From assembly GCF_004341035.1 (NCBI RefSeq), contig NZ_SLXK01000033.1:1-45818 (forward strand): a stretch of DNA of 45,818 nucleotides. The letters are read 5' to 3'. Below the pieces are notes generated by a model that was given only the letters and a program-made list of their open reading frames with translations, was not told where the DNA came from and made no database searches. Shown one piece after another: positions 8,239 through 19,584 of this stretch. Within the stretch, counting starts at the first letter, position 1, and every line of letters begins with the position of its first letter. The DNA comes from Scopulibacillus darangshiensis (lineage in GTDB: Bacteria; Bacillota; Bacilli; Bacillales; Sporolactobacillaceae). Both the position numbers and the translations under genes were made by a program.

Positions 8239-9102
8239 TTACGCCTGACCCGATGACCCAAATTCACGCATTTTGCCAATGACAGTTTCTTTGATGGCGT
8301 CGCGGGCAGGCCCCAAATATTTCCTCGGATCATATAATTCCGGTTTTTCTTCAAGCACTTGGCGGACGGCCTTGGATGAAGCGATTTGGTTTTCCGTATT
8401 GACGTTAATTTTGGCATGTCCAAAAGAAATGGCTTTTTGGATATCCTTTGTTGGAATTCCTGTCCCACCGTGTAATACAAGCGGTACACCTACAAGATTA
8501 TCGATTTCTTCCATACGGTCAAAACCGAGATTTGGTTCGCCTTTGTATGGACCGTGAACAGATCCCAATGCCGGAGCAAAACAGTCAACGCCCGTTTCTT
8601 TAACAAGCCGGTCACATTCGGCAGGAATAGCGTAGGCAGCTTCAGCATCCTCAACGATCAGATCATCCTCTTGACCGCCGACGCGTCCTAGCTCAGCTTC
8701 TACAGATACACCAACGGCATGCGCTGCATCGACAACCTTTTTCGTTAATGCGATGTTTTCTTCAAGCGGATCATGTGACGCATCGATCATCACGGATGTA
8801 AAGCCGGCATTGATCGCCTGCATGCATTTATCAAAAGATGAACCATGATCAAGATGGATCGCAACCGGAACAGTTACATTATATTCCTCCATAAGCGCTT
8901 CAACTATGGCAACAGTCAGTTTAAAGCCGCCCATATATCTTGCAGCACCTTCTGACACACCTAAAATAACTGGGGACTTCTCTTCCTCTGCTGCTTGGAG
9001 AATAGCTTGTGTAAACTCCAGGTTGTTAATATTAAATTGACCAACTGCATATTGGTTTGCTTTTGCCTTTTCAAGCATGTCCTTCATTGATACTAAGGGC
9101 AT
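8239..9102 (-). CDS. fba: Class II fructose-bisphosphate aldolase
   Basis: 287 residues; AAAGGAGG lies 8 nt before the ATG. This zinc-dependent enzyme splits fructose-1,6-bisphosphate to dihydroxyacetone phosphate and glyceraldehyde-3-phosphate, working in glycolysis and in reverse in gluconeogenesis. HLDHGSS at 83-89 holds the catalytic Asp85 and zinc ligand His86; further ligands lie in [10 protein letters not shown] and LHGGTG; the phosphate-binding NVNTE motif follows. The gene sits between spo0F and tal, as in B. subtilis. A promoter with extended -10 and a cre-like site lie upstream. Confidence 0.96.
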   Translation of the reverse strand: MPLVSMKDMLEKAKANQYAVGQFNINNLEFTQAILQAAEEEKSPVILGVSEGAARYMGGFKLTVAIVEALMEEYNVTVPVAIHLDHGSSFDKCMQAINAGFTSVMIDASHDPLEENIALTKKVVDAAHAVGVSVEAELGRVGGQEDDLIVEDAEAAYAIPAECDRLVKETGVDCFAPALGSVHGPYKGEPNLGFDRMEEIDNLVGVPLVLHGGTGIPTKDIQKAISFGHAKINVNTENQIASSKAVRQVLEEKPELYDPRKYLGPARDAIKETVIGKMREFGSSGQA

Positions 9103-9189
9103 AAGTTATTCCTCCTTTGTCATACTTGCCAAAATATTTTAAAGGCATGAACGCCTTTTTAAAGAGGTTACTTTTTCTAAATCACAACA

Positions 9190-9198
9190 AGTATAGCA
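9190..9198 (-). promoter_or_regulatory. Extended -10 promoter of fba
   Basis: TGCTATACT on the minus strand (TATACT at 9190-9195), without a good -35. The leader to the fba ATG would be about 80 nt. Confidence 0.5.
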
Positions 9199-9254
9199 TA
9201 CCATATTAGAGGAGGAAAATATCCTTCAAAGCCTTGATTTGCCGCATTTTTCTT

Positions 9255-9268
9255 TGACAGCGCTTTCT
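9255..9268 (-). promoter_or_regulatory. cre-like site (CcpA) upstream of fba
   Basis: AGAAAGCGCTGTCA on the minus strand matches the cre consensus TGWAANCGNTNNCA at all fixed positions but the first. It is centred about 78 bp upstream of the predicted fba start of transcription and 25 bp after the spo0F stop. Upstream cre sites usually activate, which would suit a glycolytic gene. Confidence 0.45.
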
Positions 9269-9291
9269 CAAATCATCAGGATTCTAGCTTG

Positions 9292-9678
9292 TTACAGCGG
9301 GCATTCTTTTTTTACTGCATCCAAAATATCATCGATATCAAAAGGCTTGGAAAAATGGGTGATGGCACCATGGTCAACAGCTTCCTGAATCATATCTAAT
9401 TCTCCGTATGCCGTCATAATGATCACTTTAACTTCCTTCGTTTTCATTTTAATACGCTTTAAAATTTCCAATCCATCCATCCCAGGGATTTTCATATCAA
9501 GAATGACGAGCGCCGGCGCCTGCTTTTCAACAATTTCCAAAGCCTGCACGCCATTTGCTGCGGTGTATGTTCTATAACCTTCCTTTTGAAAAATCTCGTT
9601 TAATAAAATCCTTATACCAAACTGATCATCTACAATTAGAATTTTACTGGTGCTTTTACTTGGGTTGTTATTAGACAT
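9292..9678 (-). CDS. spo0F: Sporulation response regulator Spo0F
   Basis: 128 residues: a single receiver domain without output domain. Spo0F takes phosphate from sporulation kinases and passes it through Spo0B to Spo0A. The acidic pocket Asp17/Asp18 ([11 protein letters not shown]), the phospho-acceptor Asp61 ([11 protein letters not shown]), Thr89 ([14 protein letters not shown]) and Lys111 (HFSKPFD) are all present and the flanking residues are very close to B. subtilis Spo0F, so the call is firm. A short N-terminal tail ([10 protein letters not shown]) precedes the fold. The ATG follows a GAGGAG/GGAGAG site. Location between fba and ywjG is the conserved one. Confidence 0.96.
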   Translation of the reverse strand: MSNNNPSKSTSKILIVDDQFGIRILLNEIFQKEGYRTYTAANGVQALEIVEKQAPALVILDMKIPGMDGLEILKRIKMKTKEVKVIIMTAYGELDMIQEAVDHGAITHFSKPFDIDDILDAVKKECPL

Positions 9679-10067
9679 TATCCAGCTCTCCTCACCAAAT
9701 CAAGTCATTTACATTTATCTTTTATATTATAAATAAGTCCCCGAAAGGAATTTTTAGGTTAATAAGAAAGTATAAACTTCCTTACGCACATAAGGGCACT
9801 GGCTAAAGACGTAACATCCTGTTACAACGCCAGTACTAGCACGTCCTGTGCGTCGCAACGGCGCCTCTGTCTTCGCCAAAGGCTCGCCAATCGATAGATA
9901 GTTCCTTTTTGACCTTAACTAACATTTTACTCGTTAAGGAAGTTTATTCGTTAAAGAAATTGCAATATCCTGCCGAAGAGCGGACAATTTTAATAAATAA
10001 TGTCGAAAGCCCTATATTGTCAATTATGTTAAACTTTGATCTAGAGAAAAAATAAGGAGGTAGCCAC
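9679..10067. other. spo0F-ywjG divergent gap
   Basis: It contains a minus-strand TATAAT at about 9729 that may serve spo0F, the third copy of the interspersed repeat (9757-9895), and TGTCGAA at about 10003, which equals the core of a Spo0A box but lies far from either gene. No additional gene is seen. Promoters were not assigned with confidence. Confidence 0.4.
9757..9895 (-). repeat. Interspersed modular repeat, copy C (long form)
   Basis: Opposite orientation to the other copies. It carries the extra inner module of about 58 nt: GACGCACA/TGTGCGTC outer arms, ACTGGC/GCCAGT arms and a GTAAC-AGGAT-GTTAC palindrome. Its far end is degenerate (ATAGATAGTTC replaces the usual tail). Confidence 0.8.
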
Positions 10068-10613
10068 TTGTTAAAAATTTTCACCACCCAGTTGCTTGGG
10101 GTTTTCAATACCATTCAAGCAAACAACGAAATGGAAATTGAAGATAGCGCAAGATTAATCGCTCAAACACTTATATCAGAGGGAAAAGTTTACGTCCATG
10201 AATGCGGCATAAGCCACGGCATTGCCGGTGAGGCCGTTTCAGGAAAAAACCGGCTGCCAAAAACTGATTTGCTGATTAAAGAGGGGTATACCGCTGAAGT
10301 GGATGTGGCGGATTGTGTCATTATTTCAACGGATGCCGCCGAGTCACACAATGCCCTGATTCTAACTGAACAACTTAAGGAAAAAGGCTGTACAGTAATA
10401 GGCATTTCAGGTTGTGAAGCTGAAGGTGAGAGCCTTTTTAAGGATATCGTCGATGTTCATCTTAACTACGGTAAAAATAGCCCTATTGTACCATTAAATG
10501 ATCATAAAAAAATAGGGCAGCCATCCGCCGTGGCAGCCCTTTATACCTACTATATTCTCTATTTAACCATTATGGAGATCCTCGACGAACAAGATTTTTT
10601 ACGAATCTTGTAA
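10068..10613 (+). CDS. ywjG: YwjG, DUF2529 family (SIS-like)
   Basis: 181 residues from a TTG at 10068; AAGGAGG lies 7 nt upstream and no better start exists. The protein resembles phosphosugar-binding SIS domains: KVYVHECGISHGIAGEAVSG near the N-terminus, then DCVIISTDAAESHNALILTE and TVIGISGCE, the usual alternation of strand and Ser/Thr-rich loop. DUF2529 proteins occur only next to pyrG/spo0F in Bacillales and have no established function; a sugar-phosphate ligand is inferred from the fold. It is the only plus-strand gene in the left 25 kb. No clear terminator follows. Confidence 0.85.
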   Translation: MLKIFTTQLLGVFNTIQANNEMEIEDSARLIAQTLISEGKVYVHECGISHGIAGEAVSGKNRLPKTDLLIKEGYTAEVDVADCVIISTDAAESHNALILTEQLKEKGCTVIGISGCEAEGESLFKDIVDVHLNYGKNSPIVPLNDHKKIGQPSAVAALYTYYILYLTIMEILDEQDFLRIL

Positions 10614-10783
10614 ATTTCTTAGGAAATTTGAAGGATTTTCGAAATTTAAGGAGAATTATAACATCGAAGGGAATTTACCCCCTCAAAATGGCTTCCCATT
10701 TATTCCAGAGTGATATCATAATCCCCATCTCAGTCCTCTAACATAAAAGCGTTTCCCGCCTTAACAACCTAACCCCTAATGAT

Positions 10784-12394
<1,611 letters not shown>

Positions 12395-12431
12395 TCATGT
12401 TTTATTATGAACAAATGCTTTAATACAAATT

Positions 12432-12484
12432 AAAAAAAGCAAAGGTGACACCGCTCCCTATACTGAGAGGGCTTCACCTTTGCT
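12432..12484 (-). terminator. pyrG leader attenuator
   Basis: A long hairpin (AGCAAAGGTGA 12438-12448 with TCACCTTTGCT 12474-12484) followed by seven T on the minus strand. The 5' strand includes the pyrimidine-rich GCCCTCTC (within 12463-12474), which pairs with GGGAGCGG in the folded terminator and is the expected target of an extra poly(G) 5' end. Confidence 0.85.
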
Positions 12485-12522
12485 TCGTGAAAATTTTTGC
12501 TATAAACGTTCTTTATTTTAAT

Positions 12523-12563
12523 AGCCCAAAAGTGATTTTACCAAAGATGCCGACCAGTGACAA
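12523..12563 (-). promoter_or_regulatory. pyrG promoter with GGGCT reiterative start
   Basis: TTGTCA (12558-12563), 17-bp spacer, TAAAAT (12535-12540), then 7 nt to GGGCT (12527-12523). In B. subtilis, low CTP stalls polymerase before the C and extra G residues are added; the poly(G) then blocks the leader terminator. Promoter, start sequence and attenuator are all present here, giving a leader of about 149 nt. Confidence 0.85.
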
Positions 12564-12598
12564 GCCCAAAATTAAATCATATGCGATAAGGGTGCTTG

Positions 12599-13084
12599 TT
12601 ATTTATCTTCATCTTCCTCGTCAAGGTCTTCATCTTCCTCATCTATTTCCTCAACATCTTCATCATCTTCGTCAAAGGCATCATCTTCATCGTAATCGTA
12701 ATCATCACTAGCCTCAGGATCATCGAAATCATCGTTAAGCTCATCAATGTCTTCATCCAGCTCATCATAATCATCAAAATCGTCTTCCTGTTTCTTCTTC
12801 TTCCGCTTTGGTGCGAGTGTTACGGCAACATCTTCCTCACGCTGTTCGATAGGATACCACCGCTTTAGGCCCCAAAAATTGTCACCAATGCTTAAGAAAC
12901 GGCCATCGATGTTCATGTTCGTATATAACCGCGCCAGTTCTTCAGCTTTTTCCTCATCCGTAATGTCTTCTGTGAAAACTTGATCAGCCAGCTCATAAAA
13001 TGTTTTTGGCTGTTTATTGCTTTGTAAAGCCTCGAAAACCTTCTCAAGCATCGGTTTCTTTTCCGACAAATCTTGTGCAGTCAC
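12599..13084 (-). CDS. rpoE: RNA polymerase delta subunit
   Basis: 161 residues from a GTG at 13084 (GGGTG 8 nt upstream). The N-terminal half (about residues 1-95) is the folded HARE-HTH-type domain (FYELADQVF, INIDGRFLSIGDNFWGLKRW-like segment); the C-terminal 65 residues are almost entirely Asp/Glu, as in delta. A basic patch KRKKKK separates the two. Delta raises the specificity and recycling of Gram-positive RNA polymerase. pyrG follows at once, with its own promoter. In B. subtilis rpoE lies beside acdA and fadF; here icmF and the acyl-CoA island lie between. Confidence 0.95.
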   Translation of the reverse strand: MTAQDLSEKKPMLEKVFEALQSNKQPKTFYELADQVFTEDITDEEKAEELARLYTNMNIDGRFLSIGDNFWGLKRWYPIEQREEDVAVTLAPKRKKKKQEDDFDDYDELDEDIDELNDDFDDPEASDDYDYDEDDAFDEDDEDVEEIDEEDEDLDEEDEDK

Positions 13085-13224
13085 AACATATACACCCTTT
13101 CCATCCGTATGCTAACATCTATTAAAATTTGTTAATGCCTTATCAGTAATAATGCCATATCAGCAACAAATCAGCTTATAACAGTATAAACAAAATAATA
13201 TCATTTATGCCAGTATTAAATTAG

Positions 13225-13254
13225 TAAAGAGAAACGGATTACCCCGTTCCTCTC
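13225..13254 (-). terminator. icmF intrinsic terminator
   Basis: An 11-bp stem with G-U pairs (13227-13237 with 13244-13254), 6-nt loop ATTACC, followed on the minus strand by TTACT. It lies about 45 bp after the icmF stop and closes the acyl-CoA operon. Confidence 0.65.
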
Positions 13255-13297
13255 AATACAATAATCGGTTTTCTTCTTAAAATCAAGCTGTTTTATT

Positions 13298-16200
13298 CTA
13301 CATATTGCGACGATATTTTCCGCCCACCTCATATAGCGCCTGAGTGATTTGGCCAAGGCTTGCAGATTTGACCGTTTCCATAAGCTCCTCGAATATGTTG
13401 CCGCCGCTTAAAGCAGCCTCCTTTAGCTTGGAAATGGCAGCAATAGTCTCATCAGCATGGATCCCATGGAAATCTTTGAGATGCTTGATCTGCTGCTCCT
13501 TTTCCTCTTTTGTTGCTCTGGCAAGTTGCAGATCGAACTCCTCTTCCTCCTGCTTGTTCGGATTCAAATAAGTATTCACGCCAATAATCGGCAGCTCACC
13601 CGAATGCTTTTTCATTTCATAAAGCATTGATTCATCTTGTATCTTGCCGCGCTGATACTGAACTTCCATGGATCCCAGCACACCGCCGCGGGTATTCAAG
13701 CGTTCAAATTCACGGAGAACGGCTTCTTCAACAAGATCAGTCAGTTCTTCTGTGATGAAGGAACCTTGTAATGCGTTTTCACTTTTGGTCAACCCAAATT
13801 CTTTTGTAATGATCATTTGGATCGCCATCGCACGGCGCACCGATTCCTCTGAAGGCGTTGTGATCGCTTCATCGTAAGAATTGGTGTGAAGCGAGTTACA
13901 GTTATCATATATCGCTAAAAGCGCTTGAAGTGTCGTACGAATATCATTAAAGTCAATTTCCTGGGCATGTAAAGAACGCCCAGAGGTTTGAACATGATAT
14001 TTCAGCTTCTGACTCCGTTCATTCGCACCGTATTTATTCTTCATAACCGTCGCCCAAATGCGGCGCGCGACGCGGCCGATCACAGTATATTCGGGATCAA
14101 GGCCATTGGAGAAAAAGAAGGATAGATTTGGCGCAAAATCATCAATGTTCATACCGCGGCTCAGATAATATTCGACATAAGTGAAGCCGTTGGCTAGTGT
14201 AAAAGCAAGCTGCGAGATTGGATTGGCCCCCGCCTCAGCAATATGATACCCGGAAATCGAGACAGAATAATAATTCCTCACTTGATGATCGATAAAGTAT
14301 TGCTGAATATCCCCCATCATCCTGAGAGCAAATTCCGTTGAAAAGATACAAGTGTTCTGGCCTTGGTCCTCTTTTAAAATATCCGCCTGAACGGTGCCTC
14401 TGACGGTCGAGAGCGTCTTGTCTTTAACCTCTGTTGCTTCCTCGGCATTCGGCTTCCTCCCATTCTCTTCTTCAAAAATTTTAAGCTGCTGTTCAACCGC
14501 GGTGTTCATAAACATGGCGAGGATGATCGGTGCCGGTCCATTAATCGTCATAGAGACTGAAGTGGATGGACTGCAGAGATCAAAACCGTCATAAAGCTTT
14601 TTCATATCATCGAGTGTACAAATACTGACACCGCTTTCCCCGACTTTACCATATATATCAGGCCGGCGGTCAGGGTCTTCACCGTAAAGCGTCACCGAAT
14701 CAAAGGCTGTGCTAAGGCGCTTCGCATCATCATCCTTTGAAAGGTAATGGAACCGTCGGTTGGTTCGTTCAGGTGTTCCTTCCCCGGCAAACTGCCTTTT
14801 TGGATCTTCACCTTTGCGTTTGAAAGGAAAGACACCTGCGGTAAAGGGGAAAGCGCCCGGAACATTTTCTTTTAATACCCATTTCAGTATTTCGCCCCAG
14901 TCTTCATATTTTGGCAATGCGACTTTAGGAATATCAAGTCCCGAAAGACTCTGGGTCGTTAATTCAGTTATGATCTCTTTACCGCGAACGACCGATGTGA
15001 ATGTCTTTTGTGAATATTTCTTCCGCAGTTCATCCCAGCCGGCCAAAATTTTCCTGGATTCGGGATGAAGTTTATCAAGCCATTTTTCCTTTAAGGACAC
15101 AAGGCGTTGAATCTCTTCTTGATTTCCTTCATCCTCTTTAAGCGCTTCAATGGCGCCATGGAGTTGGAAGCTGCGGCGGGCTGTTGTCACTTGTTCTTTT
15201 ACAAAATCATGGTAGCCTCTAACCGTACGCACAATATCATTCATATATTGGATGCGATCGGCGGGGATGACGACATTCTCTCTTTTTACGGTAAGGCTTT
15301 CGGTAGAAGGGACATCAAGCATTGCGCCGCTCTTCTCATTGACCTTTTCCATTAGTGCATGAAAAAGCCTATTCGTGCCATAATCGTTGAATTGACTGGC
15401 AATCGTGCCGTATACAGGCATCTCTTCAAGCGGTGCATCGAACAGCATATGGCTGCGCTGGTAGGCTTTGCGCACTTCCCTTTGCGCATCCTCTGATCCT
15501 TTGCGGTCAAATTTATTAATAACAATGAGATCGGCGAAATCGATCATATCAATCTTCTCAAGCTGTGATGGTGCACCGAATTCACTTGTCATAACATACA
15601 TCGCTACATTGGAAATCTCGGTGATTTCAGCATTACCTTGACCAATCCCGCTCGTTTCGACGATGATCAAATCAAATGGCGCGGCCTTCACAATTTGCAG
15701 ACAGTCGCGAATAGCTAATGACAGTTCCGTCTTTGATTTCCTTGTTGCTAAGGAACGTATATAGATGTTCGGATGATGAATGGCATTCATTCTGATTCGG
15801 TCACCTAGCAGCGCCCCGCCGGTTTTTTGCTTTGTGGGGTCAACAGAGAGGATCGCGAGCAACTTATCCGGGTACTGATTGATAAAACGACGGACCAATT
15901 CGTCGGTTAATGAACTTTTACCCGCGCCGCCTGTTCCGGTTATACCAATAACAGGCACCCTGTGTTCTTCTGTGTTTTGAACGGCCGCTTTAACCGATTC
16001 AAGTGTTGCGGAAACCTCTTCAGGGACATGATGGCTCTCTTCCACAACAGTAATAAGCCGGGCAATCGCCTGATAATCACCTTTTTTTGCCCGTTCAATA
16101 TCATCCTGCAACTCTGTCACAGTCGGGAAATCACATTCCTCGAGCATGACACTGATCATGCCTTGAAGGCCAAGATCTCTTCCATCATCAGGAGAAAAAA

Positions 16201-16558
16201 TTCTCGCGATCCCATAATCGTGGAGCTCCTTAATTTCTTTTGGGATGATGACACCGCCGCCGCCCCCATAGAGGCGAATGTGTGATGCGCCTCTTTCCTC
16301 AAGCAAATCGTACATGTATTTAAAATATTCTACGTGTCCGCCCTGATAAGAAGAAATAGCGATACCCTGAACATCCTCCTGGATCGCCGCTTGAACGACT
16401 TCTTCCACCGACCGGTTATGCCCAAGATGAATGACTTCGGCACCACCGGATTGCAGAATCCTTCTCATAATGTTAATGGAAGCATCATGCCCGTCGAAAA
16501 GACTTGATGCTGTCACAAACCGGACATGATTTTTGGGTTTATATAGTTTTTCCGCCAT
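13298..16558 (-). CDS. icmF: Fused isobutyryl-CoA mutase IcmF
   Basis: 1086 residues from the ATG at 16558 ([10 protein letters not shown]), with AAGGAG upstream. One chain joins a B12-binding domain (about 10-145; DGHDAS at 22-27 and GGGGGVIIP near 98), a MeaB-like GTPase chaperone domain (P-loop [12 protein letters not shown] at 205-216) and the substrate-binding TIM-barrel of acyl-CoA mutases (from about 550). It rearranges isobutyryl-CoA and butyryl-CoA using adenosylcobalamin; some homologs also act on isovaleryl- or pivalyl-CoA. The substrate segment reads AGVFPFKRK, with Phe where methylmalonyl-CoA mutases have Tyr, which favours IcmF. It is the last gene of the island; a repeat element separates it from tetR. 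Confidence 0.93.
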   Translation of the reverse strand: MAEKLYKPKNHVRFVTASSLFDGHDASINIMRRILQSGGAEVIHLGHNRSVEEVVQAAIQEDVQGIAISSYQGGHVEYFKYMYDLLEERGASHIRLYGGGGGVIIPKEIKELHDYGIARIFSPDDGRDLGLQGMISVMLEECDFPTVTELQDDIERAKKGDYQAIARLITVVEESHHVPEEVSATLESVKAAVQNTEEHRVPVIGITGTGGAGKSSLTDELVRRFINQYPDKLLAILSVDPTKQKTGGALLGDRIRMNAIHHPNIYIRSLATRKSKTELSLAIRDCLQIVKAAPFDLIIVETSGIGQGNAEITEISNVAMYVMTSEFGAPSQLEKIDMIDFADLIVINKFDRKGSEDAQREVRKAYQRSHMLFDAPLEEMPVYGTIASQFNDYGTNRLFHALMEKVNEKSGAMLDVPSTESLTVKRENVVIPADRIQYMNDIVRTVRGYHDFVKEQVTTARRSFQLHGAIEALKEDEGNQEEIQRLVSLKEKWLDKLHPESRKILAGWDELRKKYSQKTFTSVVRGKEIITELTTQSLSGLDIPKVALPKYEDWGEILKWVLKENVPGAFPFTAGVFPFKRKGEDPKRQFAGEGTPERTNRRFHYLSKDDDAKRLSTAFDSVTLYGEDPDRRPDIYGKVGESGVSICTLDDMKKLYDGFDLCSPSTSVSMTINGPAPIILAMFMNTAVEQQLKIFEEENGRKPNAEEATEVKDKTLSTVRGTVQADILKEDQGQNTCIFSTEFALRMMGDIQQYFIDHQVRNYYSVSISGYHIAEAGANPISQLAFTLANGFTYVEYYLSRGMNIDDFAPNLSFFFSNGLDPEYTVIGRVARRIWATVMKNKYGANERSQKLKYHVQTSGRSLHAQEIDFNDIRTTLQALLAIYDNCNSLHTNSYDEAITTPSEESVRRAMAIQMIITKEFGLTKSENALQGSFITEELTDLVEEAVLREFERLNTRGGVLGSMEVQYQRGKIQDESMLYEMKKHSGELPIIGVNTYLNPNKQEEEEFDLQLARATKEEKEQQIKHLKDFHGIHADETIAAISKLKEAALSGGNIFEELMETVKSASLGQITQALYEVGGKYRRNM

Positions 16559-16572
16559 TGTTTTACTCCTTT

Positions 16573-16728
16573 CTAAAGAAAACTTGCCGATTGGCAAGCC
16601 TTTAATAGGCGTAGCCAGAGGCTTAGTTGCGACGCACAGGCGTGCTAGTACTGGCGTTGTAACAGGATGTTACGTCTTTAGCCAGTGCCCTTATGTGCGT
16701 CAGAAAGTTTATACTTTCTTATTAACTA
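16573..16728 (+). repeat. Interspersed modular repeat, copy D (long form)
   Basis: About 156 bp. TTGCC-GAT-TGGCAA hairpin, inner module with nested arms GACGCACA/TGTGCGTC, ACTGGC/GCCAGT and GTAAC-AGGAT-GTTAC, then the AGAAAGT/ACTTTCT hairpin and ATTAACTAAA. It fills the gap between tetR and icmF, and its end supplies the tetR stop codon. Confidence 0.85.
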
Positions 16729-17367
16729 AACCGAAAGTTCCGCCTTATTAATAGACGTTAGGCCGCCCATAATGGCATTAATTTGCATTTGGGTGAACTC
16801 CTCTAAGGTATAGCCGCGCAGCGCCCACCGTCTGAAAGTCCACATTTGGCATTGGACGATGATGTGTTGGGCGAAAAAGCGAACTTCCGGTTCGGCAAGC
16901 CCAATCTGTCCAGACTGAACACATAGCCCTAAAATATCTTCAAAGACACCGGCCATTTCTAATTCTTTATTTAAGACATAAGGCAGTGATTCCTTGGATA
17001 ATGATTTTGCCTCCTGGTACATAACGAGCATTTCGCTTCGCATCTCATCAACAATTTTGATGTAAGTCGCTATCGCGTCCTTTAAGCATGCCAAACCGTC
17101 CCCTTTGACATCAATCTTCTCTTTAATCCTCGTGTTAACTTGACGATAGATGTCATCACAGACAAGATACAAGACGTCATCCTTCGACCGGATATATTCA
17201 TAAAGCGTCCCTATACTGAAGCCTGACGCTTTGGCAATTTCACGCGTTGTTGTCCTATGGAAACCCTTTTCTGTAAAAAGCTTTACAGCGGCTTTAACCA
17301 TTTGGTCACGTCTTTTTCTTATAAGCTCTTCATTTTTAACGGACGTTTCAACACTCTTTTTATCCAT
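16726..17367 (-). CDS. TetR-family regulator of the acyl-CoA operon
   Basis: 213 residues. The N-terminal helix-turn-helix (about 16-65) is clear: AVKLFTEKGFHRTTTREIAK then GFSIGTLYEYIRSKDDVLY. The C-terminal ligand domain is variable, as usual. The start overlaps the end of meaB by 8 nt (ATG at 17367, meaB stop at 17360), a sign of translational coupling; GGGGGG precedes the ATG. Lying within an acyl-CoA operon, it most likely senses an acyl-CoA and represses the operon, like FadR of B. subtilis, but it is not that protein. The last codons (S, V, stop) run into a repeat element, so the C-terminus may have been altered by its insertion. Confidence 0.85.
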   Translation of the reverse strand: MDKKSVETSVKNEELIRKRRDQMVKAAVKLFTEKGFHRTTTREIAKASGFSIGTLYEYIRSKDDVLYLVCDDIYRQVNTRIKEKIDVKGDGLACLKDAIATYIKIVDEMRSEMLVMYQEAKSLSKESLPYVLNKELEMAGVFEDILGLCVQSGQIGLAEPEVRFFAQHIIVQCQMWTFRRWALRGYTLEEFTQMQINAIMGGLTSINKAELSV

Positions 17368-18325
17368 CGTTCATCCCCCCCTTTACGCCGTTCTTCATCG
17401 AAGGGAGCCGCCTCTCGATGATCGCCTTGGCTGTTGTATACGGGTCTGCCGCTGCCCTATCCCTTGACCACTCTTCACCTGATTCTATTTGTTCACTTAA
17501 TCTGGTCATCAGTTCATAATGGACAATTTCCAGCACCTCATTTTTGAACCGCTCAAGTCTAAGCTGTTCTTTATCCCCCGTTCGCCTTAAGAAGTCACGA
17601 TGGCTGGTCACAGCGTCCCATAATTCAGACAGACCTTCATTTTTCGTAGCAGTGACCCGAACAATCGGCGGGCGCCATGGCTTCGACTGCTTGATTAAAT
17701 CAAGCAAACTGTTAATCTGGCCATTCAACTTCCCGACACCCGGCAGATCCGCCTTATTGATGATAAATAAATCAGCAATTTCCATGATCCCTGCCTTAAA
17801 TACCTGGACGACATCGCCGCTGCCGGGGTTGAGAACAACCGCCGTTGTATCGGCGATTTTCATAATATCAAGTTCTGATTGTCCGACTCCGACCGTTTCG
17901 ACGAGAATGACATCGAAGCCAAAAGCATCCATCAGCCGAACCGCCTCCTTCGTCGTACGAGAGAGACCGCCAAGACTGCCGCGTGTGCCCATACTTCGAA
18001 TAAAGACCCCCGGGTCGGTAAAATGGCGGCTCATCCTTACACGGTCTCCAAGTATTGCCCCCCCGCTAAATGGGCTTGTCGGATCAACTGCGGCAACGCC
18101 TACGAGAAGGTCCTTTTTCCTTAAAAAGTCGATGAGCCGATTCACAAGTGAGCTCTTGCCGGCACCTGGTGCACCCGTGATGCCGATATAATGCGCGCCC
18201 CCTGTCATTGGGTATATTGACTGAAGCAAATCAAGCTTTTCTTCATGGTCACTTTCAACATAAGTGATCGCCCTTGCCAATGCTCTAATATCCTGTTTTG
18301 CTATCCGTTCTGCCAGGGGGTGCAT
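17360..18325 (-). CDS. meaB: MeaB/ArgK-family G-protein chaperone
   Basis: 321 residues; AAAGGAGG lies upstream of the ATG. MeaB loads and protects adenosylcobalamin in B12-dependent acyl-CoA mutases using GTP. P-loop GITGAPGAGKSS is near 49-60; VDPTSPFSGGAILGDRVRM and the NKAD base-recognition motif (INKADLPGVG) are typical. The C-terminal dimerisation part is present and length is normal. Its presence is unexpected because IcmF already contains its own G-domain; it may serve a separate methylmalonyl-CoA mutase elsewhere in the genome, or assist IcmF. It is followed by tetR with an 8-nt overlap and preceded by an acyl-CoA dehydrogenase gene. Confidence 0.93.
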   Translation of the reverse strand: MHPLAERIAKQDIRALARAITYVESDHEEKLDLLQSIYPMTGGAHYIGITGAPGAGKSSLVNRLIDFLRKKDLLVGVAAVDPTSPFSGGAILGDRVRMSRHFTDPGVFIRSMGTRGSLGGLSRTTKEAVRLMDAFGFDVILVETVGVGQSELDIMKIADTTAVVLNPGSGDVVQVFKAGIMEIADLFIINKADLPGVGKLNGQINSLLDLIKQSKPWRPPIVRVTATKNEGLSELWDAVTSHRDFLRRTGDKEQLRLERFKNEVLEIVHYELMTRLSEQIESGEEWSRDRAAADPYTTAKAIIERRLPSMKNGVKGGMNDG

Positions 18326-18348
18326 GCTAAAGCCCTCCTTTTAAAGCC

Positions 18349-19491
18349 TCAATCTTTTGTTAAATATCTTGAAATGACCATTCTTTGAATCTCATTTGTG
18401 CCCTCATAGATTTGTGTAATTTTTGCATCACGCATATAACGTTCAACAGGATAATCTTTTGTGTAACCGTAACCGCCAAACACCTGAACAGCTTCAGTTG
18501 TCACTTCCATGGCGGCATCACCGGCAAACAGCTTCGACATCGCTGAAGCTTTGCCGTATGGCTCGCCTTCACCCTCTAGCCATGCCGCCTGATAAGTTAA
18601 AAGTCTGGCCGCTTCAACTTTCGTCGCCATATCCGCGAGCTTAAACCCGATCCCTTGCTGCGCACCGATCGGCTTACCGAATTGGACACGGCCTTTTGCA
18701 TAGCTGACAGCTGCATCGAGCGCCCCCTGAGCTATGCCAACTGCCTGAGCTGCAATGCCATTCCTGCCGCCGTCTAAAGTCATCATGGCAATTTTGAATC
18801 CTTCACCTTCTTTTCCAAGAAGGTTTTCTTTTGGCACGCGGCAATTGTCGAAAATCAATTCCAGCGTCGGGGATGAGCGAATACCGAGTTTCTTTTCCTT
18901 TTTCCCGAATGAGAACCCATGTGTTCCCTTTTCAACAATGAAGGCGCTTGTCCCTTTATGTTTGGACTCCGGATCTGTCAGGGCAAACACAACATAGATT
19001 TCCGCTTCGCCGCCATTTGTTGTAAAAATTTTCGTACCGTTAAGAATGTAATCATCGCCGTCTTTCTTGGCAGTTGTTTTCATCGCGCCGGCATCAGAAC
19101 CTGAGCTTGGTTCAGTCAGGCCATAAGCACCAAGCTTTTCGCCTTCCGCCATTGGTCTCAGAAACTTTTGTTTTTGCTCCTCGGAACCAAATTTATAAAT
19201 CGGCCAACCGGCAAGCGACGTATGGGCAGACAGCGTTACACCCGTTGATGCACAAACTCGGGAAAGCTCTTCGACTGCGATGACATAGCTCAAATAGTCA
19301 GCCCCGATGCCGCCGTATTCCTCAGGCCAAGGAATGCCCGTTAAACCGAGCTCAGCCATTTTATTAAAAATACCCCGGTCAAATCGTTCTGACTCATCCC
19401 GCTCTGCTGCTGTCGGTTCGACCTCTTTCTTTGCAAAATCACGGACCATTTTTCTTAGCATGGCATGTTCTTCAGACAGTTGAAAATTCAT
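18349..19491 (-). CDS. Short-chain acyl-CoA dehydrogenase (1)
   Basis: 380 residues from the ATG at 19491 ([20 protein letters not shown]), with GGAAGGAAG upstream; an open stretch before it has no family similarity. FAD-dependent enzyme forming the alpha-beta double bond of short acyl-CoAs and passing electrons to ETF. Signatures are [14 protein letters not shown] (FAD/substrate contact) and [13 protein letters not shown], which holds the catalytic glutamate near residue 363. It is closely similar to the next dehydrogenase gene, indicating duplication with likely different acyl preference, for example butyryl versus branched acyl-CoA. Substrate cannot be fixed from sequence. It is 23 bp upstream of meaB. 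Confidence 0.93.
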   Translation of the reverse strand: MNFQLSEEHAMLRKMVRDFAKKEVEPTAAERDESERFDRGIFNKMAELGLTGIPWPEEYGGIGADYLSYVIAVEELSRVCASTGVTLSAHTSLAGWPIYKFGSEEQKQKFLRPMAEGEKLGAYGLTEPSSGSDAGAMKTTAKKDGDDYILNGTKIFTTNGGEAEIYVVFALTDPESKHKGTSAFIVEKGTHGFSFGKKEKKLGIRSSPTLELIFDNCRVPKENLLGKEGEGFKIAMMTLDGGRNGIAAQAVGIAQGALDAAVSYAKGRVQFGKPIGAQQGIGFKLADMATKVEAARLLTYQAAWLEGEGEPYGKASAMSKLFAGDAAMEVTTEAVQVFGGYGYTKDYPVERYMRDAKITQIYEGTNEIQRMVISRYLTKD

Positions 19492-19584
19492 GTGATTCTT
19501 CCTTCCGCATCTAGTTTGGTTTCTCTTTTTTAATTCTCTCTCCGTACGGTTTCTGTTTCTCCCCATCAATCCATCTCTGGAATC

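Noticed and set aside
10001-10012. Spo0A box upstream of ywjG/spo0F
   Set aside because: TGTCGAA is a 7-bp match that occurs by chance often; it is over 300 bp from spo0F and no promoter is aligned with it.
17544-18191. 215-residue plus-strand frame opposite meaB
   Set aside because: Complete shadow of a well-conserved GTPase gene; low-complexity serine-rich composition typical of antisense frames.
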